The position numbers and the translations under genes were made by a program. Positions 17,185-27,310 of a stretch of 50,355 bases of DNA are shown piece after piece. The DNA lies in assembly GCA_050253255.1 (NCBI GenBank), contig JBFWJK010000004.1:1-50355 (forward strand), written 5' to 3'. The notes below the pieces were generated by a model that did no database searches, was not told the origin of the DNA, and was given only the letters and a program-made list of their open reading frames with translations. Position 1 is the first letter of the stretch, and every line of letters starts with the position of its first letter. The stretch comes from JACKCP01 sp050253255 (GTDB lineage Bacteria > Desulfobacterota > Desulfobacteria > Desulfobacterales > JACKCP01).

Positions 17185-19184
17185 TCACACTTTGAACCTG
17201 GATACAATGGCATTGAGCTTTCCAGACATTTCACTCAATGTTTCAGAGCTTATTTTTATCTGACTTATTCCAGAGGAAATTTCATCTGTTTCCCTGCTTA
17301 CTTCAGAAATATCTGCAGATATTTCATTTGCAACATCTGCGTTTTGATTTACTCTCTGGTTCACGTCGCTTACTGCCTGTGAAGCCTCGCTTATATTCTG
17401 GGTAATTTCTGTTGTTGCTGAAGACTGCTGCTCTACTGCTGCCGCAATTGTTGAAACAATATCATTTACATCCCCGATTACTTTTTTGATCTCATTTATA
17501 TCTTCAACACTCAAATTAACAGAACTTTGTACTTCTTCAATTTTACCCTTTATATCAAGAGTTGCCTTTGCAGTCTGAACTGAAAGTTCTTTTATTTCAT
17601 TTGCAACAACAGCAAATCCTTTCCCTGCTTCTCCTGCCCTTGCAGCTTCTATTGTGGCATTTAAAGACAAAAGATTTGTCTGCTGAGAAATGTCTGTAAT
17701 GGTTTCGGTTACTTCTCCAATAGACTGAGCCGCCTTTCCAAGCTCTGCCATTCTGACCGATGCATTTTCTGATTTATCAACAGCATCATGGGAAATGCTT
17801 CTGGCTTTTTCAGTGCTCTGTGCAATCTCACTTATTGTGGAGTTCATCTGTTCGGCTGCTGAAGCAACCATGTTGATATTTGTTGCTGACTGCTCCATTG
17901 CAGCCGCCACATCATTGATATTTGCAGTCATTTCTTCCGCAGCAGCTGAAACATTCTGGGATTTGGCGGAAACATTTTCAGCTGCCGAAGTCATCTGCGA
18001 TGAAACTGCAGAAAGTTCTGTGGATGAATTTGCAACCTCGTTGGAGTTTTCTCCGATCTCCTTAATCATTTCCTGCATCTTGCCCATAAAGGTGTTGAAC
18101 CAGATGCAGAGCTGCCCTATTTCATCTTTTGTTTTAACGGCAAGTCTCATTGTAAGATCGCCTTCACCTTCGGCTATATCTTTAAGTCCTTTGACAGCCT
18201 CATTTACAGGATTTATTATTGACTTTGAAATCAATACAATCATCAAACCGGCAATAACAGCTGCAACAAGACCTATGACAAAAATAAAATTTCTGATCGC
18301 TCTTGGAGCTGAAAGAAACTCGTCTTCATCCTGGGTTGTTGCAATATACCAGTCATTTATTCCGACGGGCGCATAACCAGCCAGTTTTTTACCCCCTGGA
18401 AGACGTATTCATCAACCCCTGTTCCTCCTGAAAGCATTTTACCCTTAAACTCCTGCATTCCGTCCAGATTGTTCATATTGAGCTTTAAAATATGTTTTTC
18501 TACAGGATGGGAAAGAACAATGCCGTTCTTATTGGCCATATATCCATAGCCTGTTTTACCTATTTTACGTCCTGATATCATTTTTGAAAAATAATCAACC
18601 TTGATTGTAACGCAGCTTGTTCCAAGAAGATTTCCTCTTTCATTTTTTACAGGAACACTGATAACCCCGACAATATCATCTGAAACAAGAGATTCAATCA
18701 GCTCCCCCATTGATGCACTCCCTCTTGACACAGCCTTTTTAAAATAATCTCTCTGTGAGACATTGAGATTCCCGTAAGGCTCTCCTGTACTTTTTATTCC
18801 TGCAAAAATATTTCCATCAGGATCTGTTAAAAAGATACCCTCATACTTATCCCCCATGCTTTTAAGAGTGCTGAGCAAATTGTCATTGAGCGATTTTACT
18901 TTTTCCTTTAATTCTTCTGTTTTTTTCTCTGCGTTTAATTCAAGAGCATTTTTAACCATTGCTTTTTCAGCAAGTATGCTGGCTGTGACAATCTCAGACT
19001 CTACTGCGTTTTTTGTCATACTGGCAAGATCCTGTGCAATTCCAATCGCCTGATCTTTTGATATTTCTGTTACAGCATTCGAAGATTTGGTCATCGAAAT
19101 ATAACCAAGAATGATTATCGGAAGAAGGACAATAATCATTCCTCCGGCCATCAGTTTAAAACCTAGAGAATCTTTTCTATTCAT
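17185..19184 (-). pseudogene. Methyl-accepting chemotaxis protein, frameshifted in the sensor domain
   Basis: Two frames together make one chemoreceptor. The upstream part (from ATG 19184, with AAGGAGG before it) has a membrane helix and a dCache-like periplasmic domain, ending prematurely after VFQGVKNWLV. The downstream part has the second membrane helix, a HAMP domain (INPVNEAVKGLKDIAEGEGDL) and the complete signalling domain with the conserved hairpin (IEAARAGEAGKGFAVVANEI). In the region 18380-18400 a run of six A on the coding strand replaces seven; adding one A restores GVKKLAGYAPVGINDWYIA, the normal Cache ending. This may be a sequencing or assembly error in a homopolymer, a natural mutation, or phase variation. 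Confidence 0.85.
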
Positions 19185-19383
19185 AACTCCTCCTTGGAAA
19201 CATAACATATCTGGGATTTAATACTTTTGGACTGAAACTTTGTAAAAAGTTCTAAATATCAGACTTGCAAAAATTTTGATCAAAGGCTTTTTTACTGCAA
19301 TAAAGGATTCTAAACATAAAATGCTTAAAACTGAAATTCTATCTATAGACAAGTATAGCTAAAAGTATAAGCAAATTCCAAAA

Positions 19384-19420
19384 AAAAATCCCGTAATTTT
19401 TTATAATTACAGGATTTTTA
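19384..19420 (-). terminator. Terminator of Hdr/Flox cluster A
   Basis: AAATCCCGTAATT pairs with AATTACAGGATTT (one mismatch) around a six-base loop. On the minus strand it is followed by a run of T. It lies about 30 bases past the floxA stop. Confidence 0.8.
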
Positions 19421-19450
19421 AGACTAAAATTTTATTTTAAAATAAAAATA

Positions 19451-20302
19451 TCAATATTCCCTTGGAGTCTTGTTAATCTGCTCCAGAGTAAAAACAGGGC
19501 CGTCCTTGCACACAAGTTCTTTTCCTATGTTGCAGCGGCCGCACATTCCTATTCCGCACTTCATTCTGTTTTCAAGACTCATTATTATATGATCATGCTT
19601 GTAACCCAGTTTATCTAAAACAGGCTGGGTAAACTTGATCATCATCGGAGGACCGCACACTATTGCATAAGTATCATCACTTGCAGGAGGTGCCACCTTG
19701 TCTGCTATCTGAGGTACAAATCCCTTGTGGAATCTCCAGTCGGGATCATCTGTTCCGTCAACTGTGATGTGCATGTTTACATCATCACGGTCTCCCCACT
19801 CGTTAAGTTCGTCAAGATACAAAAGATGACCCGGTGTTCTTGCTCCGTATACTACATCTATTGTTCCAAACTTTGAACGGTTTGCAGGATCTATCATCAT
19901 CTTGATTGATGATCTTAGTGTTGTATAGGCAAAACCGCCGCCTACTATAAATATATTTTTTCCTTCAAGAATTTCCCAGGGATACCAGTTTCCAAGCGGG
20001 CCTCTAAGACCCATTACATCGCCGACCTTCATTGAATGAAGATAGGATGTAACTTTTCCTGCTTTAAATACTGTAAATTTTACAAATCCCTTTTCTGTTG
20101 GTGAAGAGGCTATACCAATCGGTATCTCACCAAGACCTGGAACTGAAAGTTCTGCAAACTGGCCTGACTTGTATGCAAACTTTTCTTCATCTTCAGGATT
20201 TAGAAATACAAACTTGAATGTCTTTAGTAATTTATCGTCCGTTTCGGTGATTATCTCATCAATACGAACCGGATACGGCTTATATGGATTTGCTGCTCTC
20301 AC
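19451..20302 (-). CDS. floxA: FloxA, FAD/NAD(P)-binding subunit (cluster A copy)
   Basis: 283 residues with a ferredoxin-reductase-like layout: FAD-binding barrel (SGQFAELSVPGLGEIPIGIAS), nucleotide-binding domain (GKNIFIVGGGFAYTTLRS and VCGPPMM) and a C-terminal [2Fe-2S] cysteine cluster (MKCGIGMCGRC followed by VCKDGP). This is the HydG/FloxA arrangement, the subunit expected to exchange electrons with NAD(H). It starts with GTG at 20302, preceded by AAGGAG. It is last in its operon. Its protein is identical to the copy at 29870; the DNA differs in only a few places near the 3' end. The function follows from the family and gene context. Confidence 0.85.
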   Translation of the reverse strand: MRAANPYKPYPVRIDEIITETDDKLLKTFKFVFLNPEDEEKFAYKSGQFAELSVPGLGEIPIGIASSPTEKGFVKFTVFKAGKVTSYLHSMKVGDVMGLRGPLGNWYPWEILEGKNIFIVGGGFAYTTLRSSIKMMIDPANRSKFGTIDVVYGARTPGHLLYLDELNEWGDRDDVNMHITVDGTDDPDWRFHKGFVPQIADKVAPPASDDTYAIVCGPPMMIKFTQPVLDKLGYKHDHIIMSLENRMKCGIGMCGRCNIGKELVCKDGPVFTLEQINKTPREY

Positions 20303-22097
20303 TTTTTTTCTCCTTTTCCTGCCGGACTATTTTGATGGTTCGTAGTCATTCATCTGCTGACATACTTTACGGATATCAATGTTCACAGGACACTGACTTA
20401 CGCATCTGCCGCAGCCTACACACATTATCCCGTCTTCATACTTGTCAAGATAATACTTGAGCTTATGCATGAAACGGTTTCTTGTCCTCTGCCAGGCTTC
20501 GTGTCTTGGGTCATGACCTGTTGTGTGAACAGAATATACTTCCGACATACAGGTATCCCAGTTGCGCATTCTTATTCCGTCTTTTCCCTTTACCTCATCC
20601 TGGATATCAAAACACCAGCAGGTCGGGCAGGCATAGGTACAGGTTCCGCAGTTGATACACGCAAAAGCCGCTTCTTCCCAGAACGGTGCTTCATATAGGT
20701 CAAGGATTGTCATTTTTTCTATTTTATCATAGGAAACTTTTGACTTTATTTTTCCTTCTGCCTGTTCTTTAAGCTCTGCAAGTTTTGATTCTATTCCTGA
20801 ATCACCTTCTGCAAATCCTGCTGCCGCTGCAAATTTTTCTCCTTTTTCTGTTAAAACCTTTCCTATGTATGAATCTCCTGCATCTGCAAGGATTATATCA
20901 AGGAATGACTCATCAAAAGGACCTGTGCCGCAGCTTGTGCTGAAATTTACCGCTGACGGGTTGTTTTCTGCCATACCTACAAGGGTAAGATTTTCATATC
21001 TTCTTTCAAAATAAGGATCTTTATAATCATCTGTTATAAAGTTCTTTTTCAATATCTCCACTGCCTTTGCATCGTATGGACGGATTCCAACAGCTGCACG
21101 CGGTGTTTCATCAAAAGGCACTTCTTCAAGTATATGATGGCCTTCTTTATTTTCATCAAGGCTGTAGGAAAACATTACTTCCGACTGGGGAAGTACCACT
21201 TCCTTTACCGACATTCTGGTCTCGCCGTATTCAAGGTCCGGAGTTTCTCCGTCTTTAAGCTCCTTGAATGTATGACCTTTTTTTTCTTTTACCGGACCTG
21301 CAAGTCTGTATGACTTCTGCACTTTTTCCATTGCACCGGCCCAGTCTGATTTTTTTATGCTTATCATTTTCATGGCTGTTCCTTTTTCATCTCCTCAAGG
21401 TTCATGATCCACATGGTCTCTTCAGGGCCTATTTTATAAATTCATTCGGGTCGTTGATTTTGTACTGATCAAGTGCAGGACGCTGTTCCAGCTCCATTCC
21501 AGTTTCAAAACCGTATTTCTCCACACAGTCTTTTATTGTCTTGCGTGTGAAGTATCTCATTTTTATGTCCATGGGGCATGCTGCTTCACAGGCGCCGCAG
21601 TCTGTACAGCGGCCTGCGTCATGAAACGCTCTCAAAAAATGATAGGTGAGCACATCTGTATCATTATCGCTCTTTCCTACCCACTGGGGACGGGATTCGT
21701 CTACAAAGCAGGTCGGGCAGTAACAAAGCGGGCATGCATTTCTGCACGCATAGCAGCGGGTACATTCTGAAAGAAGTTCTCCAAAAAAGTTCCATCTCTC
21801 ATCTGCACTCATTTTTTCCACTTCATCAACATCTGCAAATCTGTCTGTAATTTCAAGTTCAGGAACTTCTGCTCCGGCAAGCTCATCAAAAATTACAGGG
21901 TTTCTTTTGATGCAGGTTTTGCAGTTTGACTGTAACACATCTTTTTTCGCTACTTTCTTTTCAAAACCATCTCCCTTGATTGTGATGGTTTCATTATCAT
22001 CTTCAACTGAAGTGATTTCTCCTTCTGCAAGATCAAGAAGTGCTTTTTTATCTGCAAGTCCTGTACACGGAACACCTATTATGTAAAGCTGATCACG
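19608..22097 (-). repeat. Near-identical duplicated segment, copy 1 (floxABC of cluster A)
   Basis: Reading side by side with 30027-32516 (constant offset of 10419) I saw no differences over about 2490 bases, including the two intergenic gaps. Beyond each end silent differences appear: four or more in the last 150 bases of floxA, and many in the first 280 bases of floxC, with protein unchanged. Upstream the two clusters diverge clearly. Confidence 0.9.
20327..21373 (-). CDS. floxB: FloxB, iron-sulfur subunit (HydB/AsrA-like, cluster A copy)
   Basis: 348 residues. Two C-terminal [4Fe-4S] motifs are clear: CINCGTCTYACPTC, then CVGCGRCVSQCPVNIDI, as in HydB and AsrA-type subunits. The N-terminal half includes VGIRPYDAKAVEILK and a cysteine-containing SCGTGPFDESFLD block. 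Family members pass electrons between a flavin subunit and a partner. AAGGA precedes the ATG. The gene is 24 bases from floxA, so coupled. The protein is identical to the copy at 30746-31792. Confidence 0.85.
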   Translation of the reverse strand: MKMISIKKSDWAGAMEKVQKSYRLAGPVKEKKGHTFKELKDGETPDLEYGETRMSVKEVVLPQSEVMFSYSLDENKEGHHILEEVPFDETPRAAVGIRPYDAKAVEILKKNFITDDYKDPYFERRYENLTLVGMAENNPSAVNFSTSCGTGPFDESFLDIILADAGDSYIGKVLTEKGEKFAAAAGFAEGDSGIESKLAELKEQAEGKIKSKVSYDKIEKMTILDLYEAPFWEEAAFACINCGTCTYACPTCWCFDIQDEVKGKDGIRMRNWDTCMSEVYSVHTTGHDPRHEAWQRTRNRFMHKLKYYLDKYEDGIMCVGCGRCVSQCPVNIDIRKVCQQMNDYEPSK

Positions 22098-22376
22098 CTT
22101 GATTTTGTTTTCAATTATATGAGTTACAAGGTTTCTGCTGTCGCATCCCTTTACTACTATTCCAACCTTGTCTTTGCGGTTGGTCACGTAATTTACAAGG
22201 TTCATACGGCAGTTGCAGTCAAATACCAGATTCTCTGCTTCCTTCTCACTTTTTGCCATATAGGGCTCGGACATGTAACCAAGAGTTCCTTTACGAAACC
22301 CTATCACTACATCTACCTTTCCCTCGCTTAAAATCTTTTTTGATATCTCTTTTATTTTATCTGTATATGCGTCCAT
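21429..22376 (-). CDS. floxC: FloxC, FrhB/HydB-like iron-sulfur subunit (cluster A copy)
   Basis: 315 residues. The N-terminal part (VVIGFRKGTLGYMSEPYM, then VKGCDSRNLV) resembles FrhB/FdhB-type subunits. It contains two [4Fe-4S] sets: CTRCYACRNACPLCYC and CTDCGACEAACPMDI, and another cysteine pair in QSNCKTCIKRNP. It overlaps mvhD by one base (TAATG), a sign of translational coupling. The protein equals the cluster B copy, but the first 280 bases carry many silent differences. Its role in the Flox complex is electron transfer between FloxD/HdrA and FloxB/A, by analogy. Confidence 0.83.
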   Translation of the reverse strand: MDAYTDKIKEISKKILSEGKVDVVIGFRKGTLGYMSEPYMAKSEKEAENLVFDCNCRMNLVNYVTNRKDKVGIVVKGCDSRNLVTHIIENKIKRDQLYIIGVPCTGLADKKALLDLAEGEITSVEDDNETITIKGDGFEKKVAKKDVLQSNCKTCIKRNPVIFDELAGAEVPELEITDRFADVDEVEKMSADERWNFFGELLSECTRCYACRNACPLCYCPTCFVDESRPQWVGKSDNDTDVLTYHFLRAFHDAGRCTDCGACEAACPMDIKMRYFTRKTIKDCVEKYGFETGMELEQRPALDQYKINDPNEFIK

Positions 22377-22807
22377 TACGCCACCTCAGGTAACTTTTTA
22401 ATGAATTTCTTTGCAGGACCGAGTTTTGTAACGGTTTCAATCACGTCTTTTGCAACAGCTGCAAACTTCACCCCTTCAGCAGATGAAATCCATGAAAAAT
22501 GAAGTCTTCCCTTTTCAATACCAACATATTCAAGCATTTCATTCAAAACATCAAATTTACGTCTGGCATAGTAATTACCTGAAATATAATGGCAGTCTCC
22601 GGGATGGCATCCTGAAACCCAAACTCCGTCAGCACCTTTTCTGAATGCAGACAATATCATTTTCGGTGAAACCCTTCCTGAACAAGGGACTCTTATAACT
22701 CTCATGGAAGGCGGATACTGAAAACGGCTTACACCTGCAAGATCGGCAGCACCGTAGCTGCACCAGTTGCAGAGAAAAGTTATAATTTTTGGTTCAAATT
22801 CACTCAT
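22376..22807 (-). CDS. floxD: FloxD/MvhD-type iron-sulfur subunit, cysteine form
   Basis: 143 residues of the MvhD/FlpD family, the adaptor that hands electrons from a hydrogenase or Flox module to HdrA. The cluster cysteines are visible as FLCNWCSYGAADLAG, VPCSGRVSP and GVWVSGCHPGDCHY. Position 67 is cysteine here; the paralogue in cluster B has UGA at this position. GGAGG precedes the ATG. It lies between hdrA and floxC, overlapping floxC by one base. Confidence 0.9.
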   Translation of the reverse strand: MSEFEPKIITFLCNWCSYGAADLAGVSRFQYPPSMRVIRVPCSGRVSPKMILSAFRKGADGVWVSGCHPGDCHYISGNYYARRKFDVLNEMLEYVGIEKGRLHFSWISSAEGVKFAAVAKDVIETVTKLGPAKKFIKKLPEVA

Positions 22808-22848
22808 TTTATTTTATTCCTCCTTAAACCGGAAATTCCGGTAAAATT

Positions 22849-25800
22849 TTAGGCTTCTTCCACCATTGCAAGTATCTGTGATTCATCAAATCCTGAAAGA
22901 TGAAGTGCTCCTGAGCGGCATGATGCAACACAGGCTCCGCAGCCTTTACAAAGCACAGGGTTGATTTCTGCACGCCCTTTAAACGGCTCTTCTTTTCTTA
23001 TTGAAGGTGCATTGTATGGGCAGACTGCAACACATACTCCGCAGCTGCTGCAATAAGCAGGATTGACCCATGCAACTGTTCCGCTTGTGGCAATTTCCTT
23101 GCTTGCAAGAAGAGTTACTGCACTTGATGCTGCAGCCTGTGCCTGGGCAATTGCTTCATCAATTGGTTTTGGATAATGGGCAAGACCTGCAAGGAAAACA
23201 CCGTCAGTAGAAAAATCAGAAGGAGCAAGCTTAACGTGTGCCTCAACAAAAAAGCCCTGATCATTTACCGGTACTTTGAAAAACTGGGAAATTTTATCTG
23301 TTTCATTTGGAACAACAGCTGATGCAAGAGAAAGAAGATCCGCCTCAATAATAACAGGGCTTTTTAAAACATGATCAATTACTTCAATTTCAAGTTTTTC
23401 ACTTCCTTTTCTGACTTTTGGCTTGTTTAAAAGGTCATATCTTATAAAAATTACACCTTTATCTCTTGCTTCCTTGTAAAGGAACTCTTTTTCAGCGTAA
23501 GTTCTTATATCCCTGTAAAGGACAAAAATGCTCATTTCAGGTTTTTTCTTCTTAAGCTCTAAAGCACTTACCATTGTATGTGTGCAGCAAAGCCTTGAGC
23601 AGTATGGTCTCTGGGGTTCACGGGAACCAACACACTGAATGAAAACAGCAGTTTCAACTTTATCAAGGGAAGGATCATTTTCCCTTAATTTCTTATCTAA
23701 ATGCTGGCTTGTAAGAACCCTTTCATCTTCACCAAACATATATTCTTTTGGCTGATATTCAGCTCCGCCTGTAGCAACAACTGCCACACCGTGCTCAAGG
23801 ATCTCTTCCTTGCCGTCATATGAAAGGGTTGCCTTGAAATTTCCGACAAATCCTTCAACATCTTTTAATGTACATGAAGTTATTACATTTACCTTTTCAT
23901 TGGCCATTAAATCTTTGGCCATTTGAGCTGTAACCTCAGGAATATTTTCACCCTGGGCTGTCATGAAAAGATTGTTTGCCTGACCACCAAGTTTTTCATT
24001 TCTTTCAACAAGGGTTACACCGTAGCCGTGATCCGCAAGGGCCTTTGCTGAAGCCATTCCGGAAATACCGCCTCCGATTACAAGTGCATGCTGATTTATT
24101 GAAAGATTTGCCTCAACAAGAGGTTCAAGCATGGCCGCCTTTGCAACAGCCATTCTCACCTGGTCTTTTGCCTTTTCAGTGGCTTTTTCAGGTGTATCTT
24201 TATGAACCCATGAGTCATGGTTTCTTATATTAACCATTTCAAAAAGGTACTTATTAAGTCCTGCAGCCAGAAGAGTTTCCTGGAAAAGAGGTTCATGTGT
24301 TCTTGGAGAGCATGCAGCAACTATAACTCTGTTAAGTTCTTTTTCTGCAATAACCTTTGCTATTGCATCCTGGGCATCCTGGGAACATGAATAAAGATTG
24401 TCCTCAGCATATTCAACATTTGGAAGAGTTTTTGCGTATTCAGCAACTGCAGGGACATCAACCACACCGCCGATGTTTATACCGCAATGACATACAAATA
24501 CACCGATTTTAGGTCTCTGACCTGTGATATCCTTGATAACAGGTTCCTGAACCTCCCTTGCAAGTGTGCCTCTTACTTCTGAAATATCAGCTCCTGCACA
24601 AAGTGCTGCTGATCCTGCTTCAATAACTGTCTGCGGAATATCTTTAGGAGCCTGGAAGGCACCACATACATAAATTCCGTCTCTTGAAGTGGCTGTTGGA
24701 GCAAATGTTCTTGTTTTACAGAAACCGCTGTCTGTAAGTTCAATACCCATTGCTTTTGCTTTTTCCTGAACATCCTTGTTGATTTCCATTCCAACTGAAA
24801 GAACAACAATGTCAAATTCTTCCTGGGTTTTGACTCCGTCCTCACTTATATATTCAATAATCTGACCCGGCTGTGTTCCTGTATTGTAAACTGAATGAAC
24901 CCTGCATCTTTCAAACTTAACCCCAAGCTCGTCCTTTGCCTGGTTATAGCATTCTTCAAAACCTTTTCCATAGGTTCTCATGTCCATATAAAAAATCTTG
25001 CAGTCAAGACCTGGATCATGTTCCTTGGCAATAATTGACTGCTTGATTGCATACATACAGCAAACTGAAGAACAATAACCGTTTCCGCAGGTGTTGATAT
25101 CCCTTGAACCCACACACTGAAGCCATGCAATTTTTTTAGGCTCGGCGTGATCTGATAGTCTTACCACATGTCCCTGGAAAGGGCCTGATGCAGAAAGAAG
25201 TCTTTCAAATTCAAGTGAAGTAACAACATCCGGAGAGTTTTTGTAATTATATGGCATTTCATCCGGTTTAAAGGCTTCAAAACCTGTTGAAAGAATAATT
25301 GAACCGACATTCAGCGTAAATTTTTTGTCTGTGTCATTGTAATTTATTGCATCTGTTGGACAAACTGTTTCACAAAGACCGCATTTTCCCTTGGTAAGTT
25401 TTATGCAGTTTTGAGGATCAAGGGTATATTTTAAGGGAACAGCCTGGGGATATGGAACATAAGCTGCTTTTCTTTTTGCCAGATTTGCATTGTATTCATC
25501 ATTTACTTTTTTAGGACATTTTTCTGCACATGCACCACAGCCTATACATTTGTCAATGTCCACATATCTTGCCTTCTGAAATATCTCTACTTCAAAATTG
25601 CCCTTTTCACCTTTTATATCTTCAATCTGAGCCAATGTTATCAGCTCGATATTTATATGTCTTCCAACCTCAACAAGTTTAGGCGACATAATACACATGG
25701 AACAGTCATTTGTTGGAAAAGTTTTGTCAAGCTGAGCCATGACACCACCAATTGAAGCGGCTTTTTCAACCATGTATACGTAATAGCCTGAATCTGCAAG

Positions 25801-25869
25801 GTCAAGTGCAGCCTGGATAGCGCCTATTCCGCCGCCTGCTACAAGTACTGACCCAATCTTTTGAGACAT
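22849..25869 (-). CDS. hdrA: HdrA, flavin/iron-sulfur electron-bifurcating subunit with tandem HdrA units (cysteine form)
   Basis: 1006 residues. The first unit (about 1-445) has a GxGxxG FAD motif near 12-17, NDCSMCIMSPKLVEVGRH with Cys59, [4Fe-4S] motifs CIGCGACAEKCPK (108-120) and CGLCETVC (162-170), and the CVGSR/CSSVCC motif (252-271). The second unit, starting at about 455 with VFVCHCGINIGG, is a full HdrA with its own FAD motif (IGGGISGM near 598), a second CVGSR/CSRLCC motif, and two C-terminal ferredoxin motifs (CSSCGVCVAVCP, CKGCGACVASC). HdrA splits electron pairs between a low- and a high-potential acceptor. GGAGG precedes the ATG. The paralogue at 33286-36321 has UGA at the position of Cys59. 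Confidence 0.92.
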   Translation of the reverse strand: MSQKIGSVLVAGGGIGAIQAALDLADSGYYVYMVEKAASIGGVMAQLDKTFPTNDCSMCIMSPKLVEVGRHINIELITLAQIEDIKGEKGNFEVEIFQKARYVDIDKCIGCGACAEKCPKKVNDEYNANLAKRKAAYVPYPQAVPLKYTLDPQNCIKLTKGKCGLCETVCPTDAINYNDTDKKFTLNVGSIILSTGFEAFKPDEMPYNYKNSPDVVTSLEFERLLSASGPFQGHVVRLSDHAEPKKIAWLQCVGSRDINTCGNGYCSSVCCMYAIKQSIIAKEHDPGLDCKIFYMDMRTYGKGFEECYNQAKDELGVKFERCRVHSVYNTGTQPGQIIEYISEDGVKTQEEFDIVVLSVGMEINKDVQEKAKAMGIELTDSGFCKTRTFAPTATSRDGIYVCGAFQAPKDIPQTVIEAGSAALCAGADISEVRGTLAREVQEPVIKDITGQRPKIGVFVCHCGINIGGVVDVPAVAEYAKTLPNVEYAEDNLYSCSQDAQDAIAKVIAEKELNRVIVAACSPRTHEPLFQETLLAAGLNKYLFEMVNIRNHDSWVHKDTPEKATEKAKDQVRMAVAKAAMLEPLVEANLSINQHALVIGGGISGMASAKALADHGYGVTLVERNEKLGGQANNLFMTAQGENIPEVTAQMAKDLMANEKVNVITSCTLKDVEGFVGNFKATLSYDGKEEILEHGVAVVATGGAEYQPKEYMFGEDERVLTSQHLDKKLRENDPSLDKVETAVFIQCVGSREPQRPYCSRLCCTHTMVSALELKKKKPEMSIFVLYRDIRTYAEKEFLYKEARDKGVIFIRYDLLNKPKVRKGSEKLEIEVIDHVLKSPVIIEADLLSLASAVVPNETDKISQFFKVPVNDQGFFVEAHVKLAPSDFSTDGVFLAGLAHYPKPIDEAIAQAQAAASSAVTLLASKEIATSGTVAWVNPAYCSSCGVCVAVCPYNAPSIRKEEPFKGRAEINPVLCKGCGACVASCRSGALHLSGFDESQILAMVEEA

Positions 25870-25905
25870 TATATTACCTCCCGAGTATTATTGGAGTTTT
25901 TATTG

Positions 25906-27189
25906 TTACAGGCCGAATTCAGCCAGATCCTCTCCAAGATAAATCCTTTCGTTTTCACCTAAAATTCCCATGGCAAGACAGATTATTGTCCAGAGATGGA
26001 CAGTGTGATATTTACCGTTGAAATGATGACCGATATCTTCAATCTGTGCGTGGCAGTTGTGGCATGGGGTAATTACATAATCTGCTTTTGTCTGCTGAAT
26101 CTGATTGAACTTGATTTTGCCGTATTCTCTTCTTTCGTCGTTGTATCCTGCCTGAAGTGCTCCCCCGCCGCCTCCGCAGCAGTAATTAAGAACACCGTTT
26201 GGAGTCATATCCACAAAATTTTCTTCACCAACTACAGTTTTAACGACAAATCTCAGATCATCCGCCATTTCTTCTCTTAAGCTTTTTCTGATTATGTTGC
26301 ACGGATCCTGAACAGTAAATTTAATCCCAAGCTCCTTGTTCCAGTCTGAATTTACCTGCAATTTCCCTTCTCTTATCCATTTTGCATAAAGCTGAATTAT
26401 GCTTATGAACTCAAAGTTGCATTCAATATTAAAGCGCCTTATGGCTCCGTAGATTGCATAGAATGAATGACCGCACTCTGTGTTTACAAAGTATTTGATT
26501 CCAAGCTTATTAAGATGATCTACCTGTTTTCTTACAATTATTTCCCAGTTTTTATCATCGGCCAGGAACATACAGTAATTTTCTCCGCCCCACATCTGGG
26601 AATAATATGTCCAGTCAGCTCCTGCCTTGTGCAGAATTTTCCACAAAGGCATAAGTTCTTCCGGCTCTGTCACAGGTTCTCTTGAGTTCTGATTTAAGGC
26701 ATACATTGCACCTTCTTTGTCAATAGGCGCCTCAAGATTTTCAAAACCTTCCTGTTCTCTGCATTCTTCAGCAAGATCTTCAACAGTGAACTTAAAGTCT
26801 TCAAAGGGAACACCCATTGCACCGCCGTTTGACTGGACATGCATATCGCATGATCCTCTTATTCCTTTAGGCCTTTCTTCCCTTGGCCATCTTGCCCTTA
26901 TTTCATAAATAAGCTGCGGAATGTTGATTGACATCGGACATACATCATAACAGCGCTTGCACATTGTACAAACCCATACCCAGTCATGTCGTTCAAGCTC
27001 TTCATCCATTCCGAGAACTGCCATTCTTATGAATTTTCTCGGATCCATGTCCATCAGCCCTGTGGCAGGGCATCCGCTTGAGCATGTTCCGCATGTCAGA
27101 CACGCATTCAAATTGCCGTCCGGCACCATGGCCTTTGCCATTTCACTTAATTTACCGCTTGAACCGCGGATTTTTGCCGGTTCTCCCAT
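25906..27189 (-). CDS. HdrC-HdrB fusion (HdrD-like disulfide reductase subunit)
   Basis: 427 residues. The N-terminal HdrC part holds two [4Fe-4S] motifs, CLTCGTCSSGCP (about 31-42) and CTMCKRCYDVCP. The C-terminal HdrB part holds one typical CCG-type set: DPCN, YCCGGGGG and PCHNC, the site where the noncubane clusters and disulfide chemistry occur in HdrB. The first half of HdrB lacks the complete set, with only NYC and TECGHS. HdrB/HdrC normally reduce a disulfide in partnership with HdrA; the natural disulfide here is not known, and DsrC is a candidate. GGAGG lies eight bases before the ATG. It is the first gene of cluster A, with hdrA after 36 bases; cluster B has no equivalent. Confidence 0.8.
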   Translation of the reverse strand: MGEPAKIRGSSGKLSEMAKAMVPDGNLNACLTCGTCSSGCPATGLMDMDPRKFIRMAVLGMDEELERHDWVWVCTMCKRCYDVCPMSINIPQLIYEIRARWPREERPKGIRGSCDMHVQSNGGAMGVPFEDFKFTVEDLAEECREQEGFENLEAPIDKEGAMYALNQNSREPVTEPEELMPLWKILHKAGADWTYYSQMWGGENYCMFLADDKNWEIIVRKQVDHLNKLGIKYFVNTECGHSFYAIYGAIRRFNIECNFEFISIIQLYAKWIREGKLQVNSDWNKELGIKFTVQDPCNIIRKSLREEMADDLRFVVKTVVGEENFVDMTPNGVLNYCCGGGGGALQAGYNDERREYGKIKFNQIQQTKADYVITPCHNCHAQIEDIGHHFNGKYHTVHLWTIICLAMGILGENERIYLGEDLAEFGL

Positions 27190-27275
27190 TAGCTGCCTCC
27201 ATTATTCTTTGTGAATAAGCAAAAAATTAATATTGAAATTTTAAACACTGACCTCAATACGTATAGATTTTTTTT

Positions 27276-27310
27276 ATAGCTATTATTAATATCATCAGTT
27301 GAATAGCTAT
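27276..27310. repeat. Pair of ATAGCTAT palindromes in the cluster A promoter
   Basis: The palindrome ATAGCTAT occurs at 27276-27283 and again at 27303-27310, centre-to-centre distance 27. The second copy covers most of the -10 box, so a repressor bound there could block transcription of cluster A. Confidence 0.45.

Noticed and set aside
23976..24233. Small open frames on the + strand inside hdrA and the flox genes
   Set aside because: They lie in other frames of strongly conserved minus-strand genes and show the composition of antisense translations.
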